A stretch of DNA of 64,000 nucleotides from Sphingomonas sp. LY29 (GTDB lineage Bacteria > Pseudomonadota > Alphaproteobacteria > Sphingomonadales > Sphingomonadaceae), in NCBI RefSeq assembly GCF_035593985.1, contig NZ_CP141587.1, positions 744,001-808,000 of the forward strand. The letters run 5' to 3'. This document shows positions 16,643 through 26,510 of this stretch, in pieces. How positions within the stretch are numbered: the stretch's first letter is position 1; every line of letters begins with the position of its first letter. The notes beneath the pieces are model-generated. The model searched no databases, was not told the origin of the DNA, and saw only the letters and a program-made list of their open reading frames with translations. A program made the translations under genes and the position numbers.

Positions 16643-17341
16643 TCACGCCTTCGACGGGCAGGGACGGATGTCGCGAGGTTCGGGTCGCGGCCCGGCCACG
16701 GTGAAAGCGGCAAAATAACTGTCGCCGTCGGGAAGCCGCGCACTCTTTGCCGGCTTCAGACCGAGCGCCGCAAATTCACACAGCAATTGCGCAGGCGGCA
16801 TGCCGTGACGCCGCACCGGACGCATCGCGTCGACCACCACGATCATTCCGCCAGTCTTCAGACCCGCGCGCAGATGCCACAGGAACTCATAGGGCGCCTC
16901 GACCTCATGATACATGTGGACAAGGAAGATGCGGTCGAACGAGTTCGGCGGGAGCATCGGGTTCGATGGTTGCCCCAGCAAAACCGAGACGTTTTCCAAA
17001 TTCTCGCGCTGCACGCGCTGGGCGAGCAGGTCGCGAGTGGCCGGAACGATGTCCTGCGCGAGTACTCGCCCGCGGCGGCCGACGATCGGCGACAGGCGAA
17101 CCGTGTAATAGCCCTCGCCCGCGCCGATATCGGCGACCGACATTCCCGGGGCGACGCCGGCAAGGCGCATGACCTCTTCCGCCTCCCCGACCCGATCGCG
17201 GGCGTCCTCAGTAGAGAAGCGAGACGAGACGATCGGCGCCACGTCCCGGCGAGCGTCGGGAAAGGTGTTGGGCCGCGTCGGCGCGTTACAGCCGGCGAGC
17301 ACGAACGGCAGGGCCACGGCGCAGCGCAGCCGATACCCCAT
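16643..17341 (-). CDS. Predicted lipoprotein with SAM-dependent methyltransferase fold
   Basis: 232 residues from ATG 17341. A lipobox (VLAGC, cysteine at about residue 18) follows a short hydrophobic signal, so the protein should be an envelope lipoprotein. The rest is a class I methyltransferase fold with motif I VADIGAGEGYY (about residue 73), a later acidic-loop region and FLVHMYHEV. The same combination occurs in other proteobacterial proteins annotated as methyltransferases, but how SAM would reach the periplasm is unclear. It follows prfB by 25 bp and is probably in its operon. An upstream in-frame start at 17386 would hide the signal and is less likely. Confidence 0.8.
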   Translation of the reverse strand: MGYRLRCAVALPFVLAGCNAPTRPNTFPDARRDVAPIVSSRFSTEDARDRVGEAEEVMRLAGVAPGMSVADIGAGEGYYTVRLSPIVGRRGRVLAQDIVPATRDLLAQRVQRENLENVSVLLGQPSNPMLPPNSFDRIFLVHMYHEVEAPYEFLWHLRAGLKTGGMIVVVDAMRPVRRHGMPPAQLLCEFAALGLKPAKSARLPDGDSYFAAFTVAGPRPEPRDIRPCPSKA

Positions 17342-17366
17342 CTTGATGGAGCCTGGCTTCGTCGGC

Positions 17367-18494
17367 CTACTCCACATCCTCAACATCCACCTTCTCGCCC
17401 GTGACCCGCTGCGACAGGGCGGCCGCCATGAAGCGGTCGAGGTCGCCGTCGAGCACGTCTCCTGGAGCCGTCGACGTGGCGCCGGTGCGAAGATCCTTCA
17501 CCAACTGATACGGCTGCAACACGTAGCTGCGGATCTGGTGGCCCCAGCCGATATCGGTCTTGGCGGCGGCGGTCGCATTGGCCTCTGCCTCGCGCTTCTG
17601 AAGCTCGGCCTCGTACAGGCGGGCCTTCAGCTGCTTCATCGCCTCGGCCTTGTTCTTGTGCTGCGAACGCTGGTTCTGGCACTGGACGACGATGTTGGTC
17701 GGGATGTGGGTGATGCGAACCGCGCTGTCGGTGGTGTTGATATGCTGCCCGCCCGCGCCGGACGCGCGATAGGTATCGATGCGAAGGTCGCTTTCATTGA
17801 CCTCAATATCGATGTCGTCGTCGACCTCGGGGTAGACCCAGACCGAGGCGAAGCTGGTGTGGCGTCGCGCCGAGCTGTCGTACGGACTGATCCGGACGAG
17901 GCGGTGGACGCCGCCCTCGACCTTAAGATTTCCATAGGCATTCTCGCCTTTGATCAGAAGCGTCGCCGACTTGATCCCGGCCTGCTCGCCCGCATGATAA
18001 TCGACCAGTTCGACCTTCATTCCGTGGCGCTCGCCCCAGCGCGAATACATCCGCTGAAGCATCCCCGCCCAGTCGTTGCTTTCGGTCCCGCCCGCGCCGG
18101 AATTGATCTCGACGTAGCTGTTGTTGGCGTCAGCCTCGCCCGCCAGCAGCGCAGCAACCTTGTCGCGCTCCGCCCGCTCGGCAAGCTCGGCCAGTGCCGA
18201 CACGCCATCGTCGACCAACCCGTTGTCGCCCTCGGCCTCGGCCATTTCGATGAGTTCGACCGTGTCCTTCAACTCGGTTTCGATCTTCTTGGTCGCCCCG
18301 ATCGCTTCCTCCAGCCGGCGCCGCTCACGCATGACCTCCTGCGCTGCCTTGGGATCGTCCCAAAGCGTCGGATCCTCGACCCTGCCGTTGAGCTCTTCGA
18401 GGCGGCGTTGCGCCTTGTCCCAATCGAGAAAGCGGCGCAGCAGCTGCGTCGCGGCCTTGATCTGGTCGATATGAGATTGCGCTTCGGCGCGCAT
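17367..18494 (-). CDS. prfB: Peptide chain release factor 2
   Basis: 375 residues, recognising UGA and UAA stop codons on the ribosome. GGQ (in [13 protein letters not shown]) is the peptidyl-hydrolysis motif. The stop-recognition tripeptide region reads SPYDSS where E. coli RF2 has SPFDS. The gene is one continuous frame: the programmed +1 frameshift at an early UGA used by many prfB genes is absent. It lies 85 bp after PBP1A in an amidase-PBP1A-prfB run common in alphaproteobacteria. Confidence 0.96.
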   Translation of the reverse strand: MRAEAQSHIDQIKAATQLLRRFLDWDKAQRRLEELNGRVEDPTLWDDPKAAQEVMRERRRLEEAIGATKKIETELKDTVELIEMAEAEGDNGLVDDGVSALAELAERAERDKVAALLAGEADANNSYVEINSGAGGTESNDWAGMLQRMYSRWGERHGMKVELVDYHAGEQAGIKSATLLIKGENAYGNLKVEGGVHRLVRISPYDSSARRHTSFASVWVYPEVDDDIDIEVNESDLRIDTYRASGAGGQHINTTDSAVRITHIPTNIVVQCQNQRSQHKNKAEAMKQLKARLYEAELQKREAEANATAAAKTDIGWGHQIRSYVLQPYQLVKDLRTGATSTAPGDVLDGDLDRFMAAALSQRVTGEKVDVEDVE

Positions 18495-18579
18495 GACGTT
18501 CGGTTCCCTGTTCCAACATCGCTCGCGGCCAGGACGCCCGGTGAGGTCGGGCGGACCGAACGATCAATCCGTCACGCGC

Positions 18580-21165
18580 CTAGTAGATACCGCCCTGCCT
18601 TTGCAAGAATTCGGCGCTGTCGGCCGGCGGCGTTGCGCGCGCCGTCTGCGTCCGCCGCGGAGGCGCTTGCCGACGGGCCGGGGCGCGAGCCGCTTCGCTC
18701 TGGCTGTCCTGCGCACGGGCGAGTTCGACACTTCGGCGGAAGCTTCGACGCGGCTCGGTTTCCGGCTGGAACGCCTCCCAAATCACCGAGGACTTGGGAT
18801 CGACCGTCGTCGGGAAGCTGCCGTAGACGCGCTTGCCGGTCACGCGGTCGATGCGAACCAATCGAATGCCCGGCGGCGCGACGAAGGGAAGCTTGGGCAT
18901 GTCCTTGAAAGCGACTTGCGCGAATTGCTTGAACACCGGGGCCGCGATGCGCCCGCCCTGGGCATAACCGCCCATCGAGCGCGGCTGGTCGTAACCTAGG
19001 TAGACGCCGGCAACGACTTCTGGAGTTCCGCCGACGAACCAGACGTTGGTGGGGCCGGACGTGGTCCCCGTCTTCCCGAACATCGGACGATCCAAGTCGC
19101 GCAGGGTCGTAGCGGTGCCGCGTTCGACTACGCCTTCGAGGATATGGACCATCTGATAAGCGGCCTGCGCATCAAGCAGCTGCTTCGATCGCGACGGCGG
19201 TCGTGGCATCGCTTTGCCGTCCCAGTCGGGCGCGTTGCACGCACCGCCACTGTCACGCTCCATGATCTGGCAGCGATTGTCGGTGCGATAGATGACCTTG
19301 CCGCGACGATCCTGGACATAGTCGATCAGCGTAGGCGAGACCGAACGGCCGTTGTTGGCAAGGATTGCGTAGGCATTTGTCAGCTTCATGACGGTCGTGT
19401 CGCCCGCCCCCAGCGCGATCGAGAGATATTGTTCGTAATTGCCGACGCCCAGCTTCGCGGCGGTCGCGGTGACCTTCGCCATGCCCGCTTGGTTCGCGGC
19501 ACGGATGGTCATCAGGTTGCGCGATTGCTCGACACCCCAGCGCATCGTCTTGGGTCCCGCATAGCCACCGTCGAAGTTTCGGAAGCACTTGTTGCCAAGA
19601 CCCGCCCCCTGCCAAACGCAGAATGGCGCATCGACGAGGATCGATGCCGGCGTCAGGCCGTTTTCCAGCGCGGTGACGTAGACAATCGGCTTGAACGACG
19701 AGCCGGGCTGGCGCTGCGCCTGGGTCGCGCGATTGTAGGATGAGCCGACGACGTCGAACCCGCCCTGCATTGCCAGCACGCGGCCGGTTCGCACTTCCTC
19801 CGCGACGAAGCCGCCGCCAATCTCAGGGATCGAACGGAGCGCCCAACTGTCGCCGGCGACGTTTTTCACGATGATGACCATGCCGGGCTTCAGATTGCTG
19901 AACGCCGTCCCGCCGCCGCCGCGCTTCTGCTGCTGTGCCGCGGACGCCGCGACGGTCCCGGTCGACCCGTCGGGGAAGCCGATCCGCGCCGAGCTACCGC
20001 TTTTCGACAGGACGACCGCCTTCTTCCAATCGGGGAAGCCAGTGCCCAGCGCAGCGACGCGAAGCTGATTCTGCCAGTCGTCATTGATGTCGACGCTAAG
20101 CCCGGTGTCGCGCCAGCCGCGTCCGCCGTCGAACTTGGCAAGGCCCTCGCGCAATGCTTCGGCCGCGGCGTCCTGCATCACCGGGTTCATCGACGTTCGG
20201 ACCCAGAGCCCGCCCGAATAGACGCTGTTGCGCCCATTGTCGGCGTCCTCGCCGAACCGGCGCATCAGGTCGCGGCGCACTTCCTCCATGAAGTAGCCGC
20301 CCTGTTCACGGAACTTGGCGCTGGCCCCGTAGCGGATCGTGCCGAGGGGCATGGCCGCAGCGTCGGCACGCTGGGCCTCGGTGATCTGGCCGTTGTTCGC
20401 CATTTCGCGGAGGACATAGTTGCGCCGTGCGGTCGCGCGAGCAGTGGCACGGAGCGGATCGTAATTGCTCGGCGCCTTGGGAAGAACCGCCAGATAGGCG
20501 GCTTCGTGAAGCAGAAGCTGATCGACATCCTTGTCGAAATAGGCGCGGCTCGCGGCCTGCACGCCGTAGGAGTTCCGGCCGAGGAAGATCGAGTTAAGAT
20601 AGAGCTCGAGGATCTCTTCCTTGCTCAGCGTATCCTCTAGCCGGAAGGCGAGGATTGCTTCGCGGATCTTGCGGCTGATCGCATATTGGTCGTCCTGCAG
20701 CAGATATTTCGCGACCTGCTGCGTAATGGTCGAGCCGCCGCGTGCACGCCCGCCCGTGACGGCCTTGGTGCTATAATCGACGACGGCGCCCGCGAGCCCT
20801 GGAATGTCGATCCCGCTATGACTGAAAAAGGTCTTGTCCTCCGCCGACAGGAAGGCGTTGACGACCAGCGGCGGATATTCGTCAAACGACAACTCGACGC
20901 GCCGTTCGCGGGCAAAGGTCTGGACCGGATTGCCGTCATAGCCGCGCACGTTCGTCGGCAGCGGCGGCTCGTAGGCAAGCAGCTTGTCCGAGCTCGGAAC
21001 GCTCATCGCAAAATAGACGTAGGTCAGGCTGCCGATAACAAAGGCTGCCACCGCGGCCCACGACAGGCGGCGGACCCACCGCCGCTGGAACCACGGGTCC
21101 AGACGGTTGTGGACGCGCTGGTTGAAGGCGACGAGATCGGGAAGCGGGAACGCGCGGGAAGCCAT
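18580..21165 (-). CDS. mrcA: Penicillin-binding protein 1A, bifunctional transglycosylase/transpeptidase
   Basis: 861 residues. One N-terminal membrane helix (about 35-55) anchors it in the inner membrane. The glycosyltransferase domain (about 75-270) has the catalytic segment SAEDKTFFSHSGID. An OB-like insert follows. The transpeptidase domain has the active-site SSFK (about 489-492) and KTGT (about 697-700). A basic, Arg/Pro/Ala-rich C-terminal tail follows the catalytic domain. It polymerises and cross-links peptidoglycan. It lies 47 bp after the amidase gene, on the same strand. Confidence 0.96.
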   Translation of the reverse strand: MASRAFPLPDLVAFNQRVHNRLDPWFQRRWVRRLSWAAVAAFVIGSLTYVYFAMSVPSSDKLLAYEPPLPTNVRGYDGNPVQTFARERRVELSFDEYPPLVVNAFLSAEDKTFFSHSGIDIPGLAGAVVDYSTKAVTGGRARGGSTITQQVAKYLLQDDQYAISRKIREAILAFRLEDTLSKEEILELYLNSIFLGRNSYGVQAASRAYFDKDVDQLLLHEAAYLAVLPKAPSNYDPLRATARATARRNYVLREMANNGQITEAQRADAAAMPLGTIRYGASAKFREQGGYFMEEVRRDLMRRFGEDADNGRNSVYSGGLWVRTSMNPVMQDAAAEALREGLAKFDGGRGWRDTGLSVDINDDWQNQLRVAALGTGFPDWKKAVVLSKSGSSARIGFPDGSTGTVAASAAQQQKRGGGGTAFSNLKPGMVIIVKNVAGDSWALRSIPEIGGGFVAEEVRTGRVLAMQGGFDVVGSSYNRATQAQRQPGSSFKPIVYVTALENGLTPASILVDAPFCVWQGAGLGNKCFRNFDGGYAGPKTMRWGVEQSRNLMTIRAANQAGMAKVTATAAKLGVGNYEQYLSIALGAGDTTVMKLTNAYAILANNGRSVSPTLIDYVQDRRGKVIYRTDNRCQIMERDSGGACNAPDWDGKAMPRPPSRSKQLLDAQAAYQMVHILEGVVERGTATTLRDLDRPMFGKTGTTSGPTNVWFVGGTPEVVAGVYLGYDQPRSMGGYAQGGRIAAPVFKQFAQVAFKDMPKLPFVAPPGIRLVRIDRVTGKRVYGSFPTTVDPKSSVIWEAFQPETEPRRSFRRSVELARAQDSQSEAARAPARRQAPPRRTQTARATPPADSAEFLQRQGGIY

Positions 21166-21212
21166 GTCGATCAGCGTCTAGCCGCTTCGCCGCGCCTGTG
21201 AAAGCCGATGTT

Positions 21213-22097
21213 TCACCGCGCGTTGCGAGCGGCGACGTCGGCTTCGATGGCCTGTGCAAGCGCAAGGACGAGCGGTGCTCGACCCTCGGCCGTCATCAGG
21301 CGCGTCTCGTCTTCGGCGTTGCTGATATAGCCCGCTTCGATCAGCACGGCCGGCGTTTCGGCGCGCCGCAGAACGTGAAATCCCGCGAACTGGTGCGGGC
21401 GCGGCCTGAGCGTCAGGCGCCCCGACGCACGGCGGACGAGGCGCTCAGCCAGCCCGGCGGACTCGACCATCTGCTCGCGAAGCGCGACATCTGACAGAAG
21501 CGCCCGGACCGACCCGTCTACCTCGCTCGACAGTGCCCCGCCGGCTTCATTCTCCGCCGCCGCAAACTGCGCCGCTTCGGCGCTCGATGCGACATCGGAC
21601 AGCGAATAGACCGTCGCGCCTTCAGCCAGTGGGTTGGGCGCTGAGTCCATGTGGATCGAGAGGAACAGTCCGGCACCAAGCTGCCGGGCGATGGCGGCTC
21701 GCTGCTCCAGCGAAAGATAGCGGTCGTCTTCGCGGGTCAGCGCCACGCGCACCCTCCCCCGCTTTTCCAGCAGATCGGCAAGCTCGATCGCCGTGGCGAG
21801 GGCAAGTGCCTTTTCGACGCCTTGTCCCGACACGCCGGTCGCTCCCGGATCCTGCCCGCCATGGCCCGGATCGATGAGCACGATCGGGCGTCCGGGCACG
21901 CGCGCCTCTCGAACGCGCACGTCGGCCACCGCCTTGCCCAACTCGGTCGTCAATTGCCCGCGACGCGCTTCGCCGGCCAGGGCAATACCCTCCGGCTCCG
22001 CATCGGTGCGCTCGCCTACGAGTGTGAACGCAAGCGCCGCGACCGCAATCAACGCCGCGCCGCCTACCCCCAATCCGATTGCCTGCCGCCGCTTCAT
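21213..22097 (-). CDS. N-acetylmuramoyl-L-alanine amidase
   Basis: 294 residues. An N-terminal hydrophobic segment (about 8-25) exports or anchors it in the periplasm. The amidase_3 catalytic domain begins VLIDPGHGGQDPGA, giving the zinc histidine, with the catalytic-core Glu in EKALALA, SIHMDSAPN and the C-terminal VLIEAGYISN. It cleaves the peptide from MurNAc during cell separation or wall turnover. ATG 22097 was chosen; an in-frame TTG at 22133 would add 12 residues. It heads the amidase-PBP1A-prfB operon and is divergent from rne. Confidence 0.92.
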   Translation of the reverse strand: MKRRQAIGLGVGGAALIAVAALAFTLVGERTDAEPEGIALAGEARRGQLTTELGKAVADVRVREARVPGRPIVLIDPGHGGQDPGATGVSGQGVEKALALATAIELADLLEKRGRVRVALTREDDRYLSLEQRAAIARQLGAGLFLSIHMDSAPNPLAEGATVYSLSDVASSAEAAQFAAAENEAGGALSSEVDGSVRALLSDVALREQMVESAGLAERLVRRASGRLTLRPRPHQFAGFHVLRRAETPAVLIEAGYISNAEDETRLMTAEGRAPLVLALAQAIEADVAARNAR

Positions 22098-22489
22098 CGC
22101 AGGGAGCCTAGAGGAGGGTCTCGGCTTCGCCAAGGCGCCCGAAAATCCGCCGAAAGCGCAGGTTGCGGGCCTGCGGCAGCGGTGCTAACCCAAACCGTCC
22201 CGGCTCGTGCCGGGAGACTAGCCGCGACCGACGGCAGGGTGGGCCGCCCAACCGCAGCCCCCAAGTCGGCGGACTCGCGGCGTTCAAGGTTGACGCTGCA
22301 TGATGCCACAAGACGCCCAGACCACGCTCTTTGCAGAGCGCGTCTCCGCGTCGTTCGCGAACGATATCGCGATGGCCACAGCAGCAGAGGCATTTCACGC
22401 ACATCGCGCCGTCGTCCGTTCGATGACGGCCTTTTATATCGCGCGCCGAGGCTCAACAGGGGCCGCCCGGCGCGCCCGGAGAATTACCA
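22098..22489. promoter_or_regulatory. Divergent intergenic region with the rne leader
   Basis: 392 bp without a supported gene between the amidase operon (-) and rne (+). RNase E commonly autoregulates through a long 5' untranslated leader, and most of this region could serve that role. GC-rich pairing segments are present (for example 22195-22217, CGTCCCGGC / GCCGGGAGAC, imperfect). A TTGACG at 22290-22295 could be a -35 element, but no good -10 follows. Open frames here lack start signals and conserved residues. Confidence 0.4.
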
Positions 22490-25054
22490 ATGTCCATGCG
22501 CATGCTGATCGACGCGCGCCATCTCGAGGAAACTCGGGTCGCCGTCGCCAAGGGAAACCGGATCGAAGAGTTTGACTTCGAATCCTCAGAGCACAAGCAG
22601 CTCAAGGGAAACATCTATCTAGCCAAGGTCACCCGTGTCGAACCGTCGCTTCAGGCGGCATTCGTCGATTACGGCGGAAACCGGCATGGTTTCCTCGCTT
22701 TCTCGGAAATTCACCCCGACTATTACCAGATCCCGAAGGCCGATCGCGACGCGCTGCTTCGCGAAGAGGCCGAGCATGCCGCCGAGGAAGAGCGTCTGCG
22801 CTCGGGCGACTATGACGATGACGATCGTGACGAAGGCCATGACGACGAAGGCGTCGATCAGGCCGAAGCCGGCGAAGCCACCGACGGCGAGGAATCGAAC
22901 GAGGTAGGAACCGGTTCGTCGCGTTCGCCCGTCGATGAAAGCGCTGCCGAGGAACTTCGCAAGAAGCGCCAGGCGCTTCGCCGCCGCTACAAGATTCAGG
23001 ACGTGATTCAACGCCGCCAGGTGCTGCTCGTCCAGGTCGTCAAGGAAGAGCGCGGCAACAAGGGCGCGGCGCTCACCAGCTACCTCAGCCTCGCCGGTCG
23101 TTACTGCGTCCTGATGCCCAACACGTCGCATGGCGGCGGCATCAGCCGGAAGATTTCGAACGGGACCGACCGCAAGCGCCTGAAGTCGATCATCGGCGAC
23201 CTCAACCTGCCGTCGACGATGGGCCTGATCGTCCGCACCGCGGGCCTTTCGCGCACCAAGGTCGAGATCAAGCGCGACTTCGATTACCTTGCCCGCCTGT
23301 GGGACGAGATTCGCGAGAAGACGCTGGCCAGTGCCGCGCCGGCCCTGATCTATCGCGACAGCGACCTGATCAAGCGCGCGATCCGCGATCTTTATCATCG
23401 CGAAATCGACGAGGTCATCGTCGAGGGCGACGAGGGCTACAAGGCGGCGCGCGGCTTTATGAAGCTGCTGATGCCCAGCCATGTTCGCCGGGTGCAGGCC
23501 TATGTCGATCCGACGCCGGTCTTCCAGCGCTATGGCATCGAAGACCAGCTTACCGCGATGTACCAGCCGCTCGTGCAGCTGAAATCGGGTGGCTATCTGG
23601 TCATCAACCCGACCGAGGCACTGGTCAGCATCGACATCAACTCGGGCCGCTCCACGCGCGAGCATAATATTGAGCAGACCGCGTTCGCCACCAACCTTGA
23701 AGCGGCGGCGGAAATCGCACGCCAGCTTCGCCTTCGCGACATGGCCGGCCTCGTCGTGATCGACTTCATCGACATGGAGCAGTCGAGCCACGTCCGCAAA
23801 GTCGAAAAGGCGATGAAGGACGCGCTCAAAAACGACCGCGCCCGCATCCAGGTTGGGCGCATCAGCTCGTTCGGCCTGATGGAAATGAGCCGCCAGCGTC
23901 TTCGCACCGGCGTGCTCGAAGCGTCGACCCGCCCGTGCGCGCATTGCGAGGGCACTGGACTGATGCGGACCGCATCGTCGTCGGGCCTCAGCGCGCTACG
24001 CATCATCGAGGATGAGGCAGCCCGGGGCCGCGGCGAGCAGATCATGCTGCGCGCCGGTCGCGAAGCCGCGATCTTCGTGCTCAACAAGAAGCGCGCCGAA
24101 CTGGCGGAAATCGAGGATCGCTTCGGCGTGATGGTCGACGTCCAGATCGACGAGGCGTTCGAGGGCGCCCGCATGACGGTCGAGAGCGCCGGGCCGCGCC
24201 CGGTCGCCAAGGATCGCCCCGCCCCGCTTCCGCCGATCGAAGATGAAGACGACTTCGTGTTCGAGGACGAAGCCGACGAGGTCCAGGACGAAGAGGTCGA
24301 GGAGACGTCGAGCGATCGCCCGCGCCGCGCCGAGAATCGCGACGAGGACGAAGGTGATCGCAAGGGTCGCCGCCGTCGTCGCCGCCGTGGCGGTCGCGGA
24401 CGCAACCGTCGCGACGAGGAAGGTCAGAACGGCGAAAGCGGCGAGAATGCCGAGGCCGACGAGCGTGACGACGACCAAGATGCCGAAAGCTCGACCGAAA
24501 CTCGCGACGAAGAGCCTCAGGGCGTCGGTGGCGAAACCGATGTCGAACTGGAAGAGCGTCCGCGCTCGCGTCGCGGTCGCCGCGGCGGTCGCTCGCGCCG
24601 TGGCGCGGGAGACTCCGCTTCGACCGAGGTAGAGACGGACATCTCGCCGATGGTGGAAACGCCCTTGGCCGAGGAAGCACTGCTCGATCAGGCCGGTGAG
24701 CAAGTCGCGGCTGAAGAGCCGGCGATTGCCGAGGATGGGCCGAAGACCCGTCGTCGTCCCCGCGCCCGCAAGGCTGCTCCGGCTACCGCTCCGACCGTCG
24801 CCGCCGAGGCTTCGGACGTGGCTCCTGCCGCTGAAACGGCCGAACCGGTCGCGGAGGAAGCACCCGCCAAGCCGAAGCGTCGTTCACGCGCGAAGAAGCC
24901 GGTGGCAGAGGTCGAAAGCCCCGTTCCGGCCGAAGTCGTCGAAACGCCGAAGGCTGAAGTGGCGGAGAGCTCGGCGGTCAGTGCCGACACGGCCACCGAG
25001 ACTGCGGACAACGCGTCGCCCCGTCGTGGCTGGTGGCAGCGGACGTTCGGCTGA
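22490..25054 (+). CDS. rne: Ribonuclease E
   Basis: 854 residues. The N-terminal half holds the S1 domain interrupted by an acidic insert (about residues 90-155), typical of alphaproteobacteria, then the RNase H-like and DNase I-like catalytic parts with DINSGRSTREHNIEQTA and IDFIDME. The zinc-link CAHCEGTG is at about 483-490. The C-terminal half (from about 580) is disordered with alternating acidic and Arg-rich blocks (RRRRRRGGRGRNRRD), the expected scaffold for RNA and degradosome partners. It ends with an aromatic motif (RGWWQRTFG). The start follows GGAGAATTACC. Confidence 0.95.
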   Translation: MSMRMLIDARHLEETRVAVAKGNRIEEFDFESSEHKQLKGNIYLAKVTRVEPSLQAAFVDYGGNRHGFLAFSEIHPDYYQIPKADRDALLREEAEHAAEEERLRSGDYDDDDRDEGHDDEGVDQAEAGEATDGEESNEVGTGSSRSPVDESAAEELRKKRQALRRRYKIQDVIQRRQVLLVQVVKEERGNKGAALTSYLSLAGRYCVLMPNTSHGGGISRKISNGTDRKRLKSIIGDLNLPSTMGLIVRTAGLSRTKVEIKRDFDYLARLWDEIREKTLASAAPALIYRDSDLIKRAIRDLYHREIDEVIVEGDEGYKAARGFMKLLMPSHVRRVQAYVDPTPVFQRYGIEDQLTAMYQPLVQLKSGGYLVINPTEALVSIDINSGRSTREHNIEQTAFATNLEAAAEIARQLRLRDMAGLVVIDFIDMEQSSHVRKVEKAMKDALKNDRARIQVGRISSFGLMEMSRQRLRTGVLEASTRPCAHCEGTGLMRTASSSGLSALRIIEDEAARGRGEQIMLRAGREAAIFVLNKKRAELAEIEDRFGVMVDVQIDEAFEGARMTVESAGPRPVAKDRPAPLPPIEDEDDFVFEDEADEVQDEEVEETSSDRPRRAENRDEDEGDRKGRRRRRRRGGRGRNRRDEEGQNGESGENAEADERDDDQDAESSTETRDEEPQGVGGETDVELEERPRSRRGRRGGRSRRGAGDSASTEVETDISPMVETPLAEEALLDQAGEQVAAEEPAIAEDGPKTRRRPRARKAAPATAPTVAAEASDVAPAAETAEPVAEEAPAKPKRRSRAKKPVAEVESPVPAEVVETPKAEVAESSAVSADTATETADNASPRRGWWQRTFG

Positions 25055-25080
25055 TCCCGGCGGCATCCTGTCCTGAATGG

Positions 25081-25113
25081 CGGCCCGTGCGCTTCTGCGC
25101 CGGGCCGTTTTTC
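25081..25113 (+). terminator. Rho-independent terminator of rne
   Basis: CGGCCCGTGCGC, loop TTCT, GCGCCGGGCCG then TTTTT. Confidence 0.85.
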
Positions 25114-25148
25114 ATCGGGCGTTCATCGACCCGGTGAGACAGCGGGGC

Positions 25149-26510
25149 ATGATCCAGCGGTCCATCCGCCTCGTCCGGGCCGTCATGCTCGGGCTGGTGT
25201 TGTTCTTCGCCGCCGCGCAGCCGGTCGCGGCCCAATCACTTTTGCGCGACAGCGAAACCGAGCTTCTTTTCAAGCAGATCAGCGATCCGTTGATCGTCGC
25301 CGCGGGTCTCGATCCGAAAAGCGTTCGCGTCGTGCTGATCAACGATCCGGAGATCAACGCCTTCGTCGCGCAGGGCCAGATCGTCTACATCCACAGCGGG
25401 CTGCTGACTTCGTCCGACAACGTCAACCAACTGCAGGGCGTGATCGCCCACGAACTTGGCCACGTCGCCGGCGGCCACGTTATTCGCAACAGCGAAGGGG
25501 CTGGCAAGGCGAGCGGCATCTCGATCCTAAGTCTTGTGCTTGGCGCCGCCGCGATGGCGGCCGGCGCCGGTGAAGCCGGCATGGGAATCATGGCGCTTGG
25601 CCAGCAGGCAGCGATGGGCAGCTTCCTGTCCTTCAGCCGCTCGCAGGAGTCGAGCGCCGACCTTGCTGGCGCCGCCTATCTGTCGCGCGCGGGCGTGACC
25701 GGAAAGGGCAGCCTCGCCTTCTTCAAGAAGCTGCAAAATCAGGAGTATCGTCTCGCCGTCTACGCCAAGGACAGCTACGATCGCACCCACCCACTTTCGG
25801 GCGAGCGTATCGCGACGCTTGAGGGTCTCTACAAAAAGGACGCGGCGTGGAATAAGCCGGTCGACGCCGCGCTCGAGGCCCGTTTCCAGCGGGTAAAGGC
25901 CAAGTTGGTCGGCTATGTCTCGCCCAAGCAGGCGGTCAATCTCTATCCGGAGTCGAACCAGACCGTTCCCGGCCATTATGCCCGCGCTTATGCTTACCAT
26001 CTCGGTGCCTATCCGGACAAAGCGGCGTCGGAGGCCGATGCCCTGCTCAAGACCGCGCCCAACGATCCTTTCTTTCTTGAACTGAAAGGCCAGATTCTTC
26101 TGGAGGGCGGACAGCCCAAGGCGGCGATCGCTCCCCTTCGTCAGGCAGTTGCGGCGGCGCCCGACATGCCGATGATATCCGTGATGCTTGGCCACGCCCT
26201 GATCGCATCGGAGGATCGCCAGAATTTTGCGGAGGCGAAGCAGGTCCTGAAAAGCGCGGTCAATCGCGACAATGACAACCCATTCGCCTGGTATCAGCTA
26301 GGCATCGTCTACGACCGGGAGGGCGACACCGCCCGCGCCGCGCTGGCCACCGCCGAACGCAACAATCTGGAAGGCAAGGACAAGCTGGCGCTGGTCAGCG
26401 CGAAGACGGCGATGGCAGGCTTGCCGCGCGGGTCGCCCGACTATCTTCGTGCGCAAGATATCGCCATGGTGTCCGAGGAAGCGGTCAAGAAGGACAAGAA
26501 AAAGCGGTGA
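25149..26510 (+). CDS. Periplasmic M48-family metalloprotease with TPR region (BepA-like)
   Basis: 453 residues. A signal peptide (ends near VAAQS) sends it to the periplasm. The zinc motif HELGH is at about residues 101-105, with the third ligand in the following ESSAD-type helix (SQESSADLAG). The C-terminal 200 residues have TPR-like helical repeats. BepA-type enzymes assist or degrade outer-membrane proteins. ATG 25149 was chosen because upstream in-frame codons run through the rne terminator. The stop overlaps the next gene's GTG by 4 nt, so the two are cotranscribed. Confidence 0.9.
   Translation: MIQRSIRLVRAVMLGLVLFFAAAQPVAAQSLLRDSETELLFKQISDPLIVAAGLDPKSVRVVLINDPEINAFVAQGQIVYIHSGLLTSSDNVNQLQGVIAHELGHVAGGHVIRNSEGAGKASGISILSLVLGAAAMAAGAGEAGMGIMALGQQAAMGSFLSFSRSQESSADLAGAAYLSRAGVTGKGSLAFFKKLQNQEYRLAVYAKDSYDRTHPLSGERIATLEGLYKKDAAWNKPVDAALEARFQRVKAKLVGYVSPKQAVNLYPESNQTVPGHYARAYAYHLGAYPDKAASEADALLKTAPNDPFFLELKGQILLEGGQPKAAIAPLRQAVAAAPDMPMISVMLGHALIASEDRQNFAEAKQVLKSAVNRDNDNPFAWYQLGIVYDREGDTARAALATAERNNLEGKDKLALVSAKTAMAGLPRGSPDYLRAQDIAMVSEEAVKKDKKKR

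Noticed and set aside
17367..18494. Programmed frameshift in prfB
   Set aside because: There is no in-frame UGA near codon 25, and the frame is continuous.
25077..25148. Earlier start of the M48 protease at 25077
   Set aside because: It would place coding sequence in the rne terminator and remove the signal peptide from the N-terminus.
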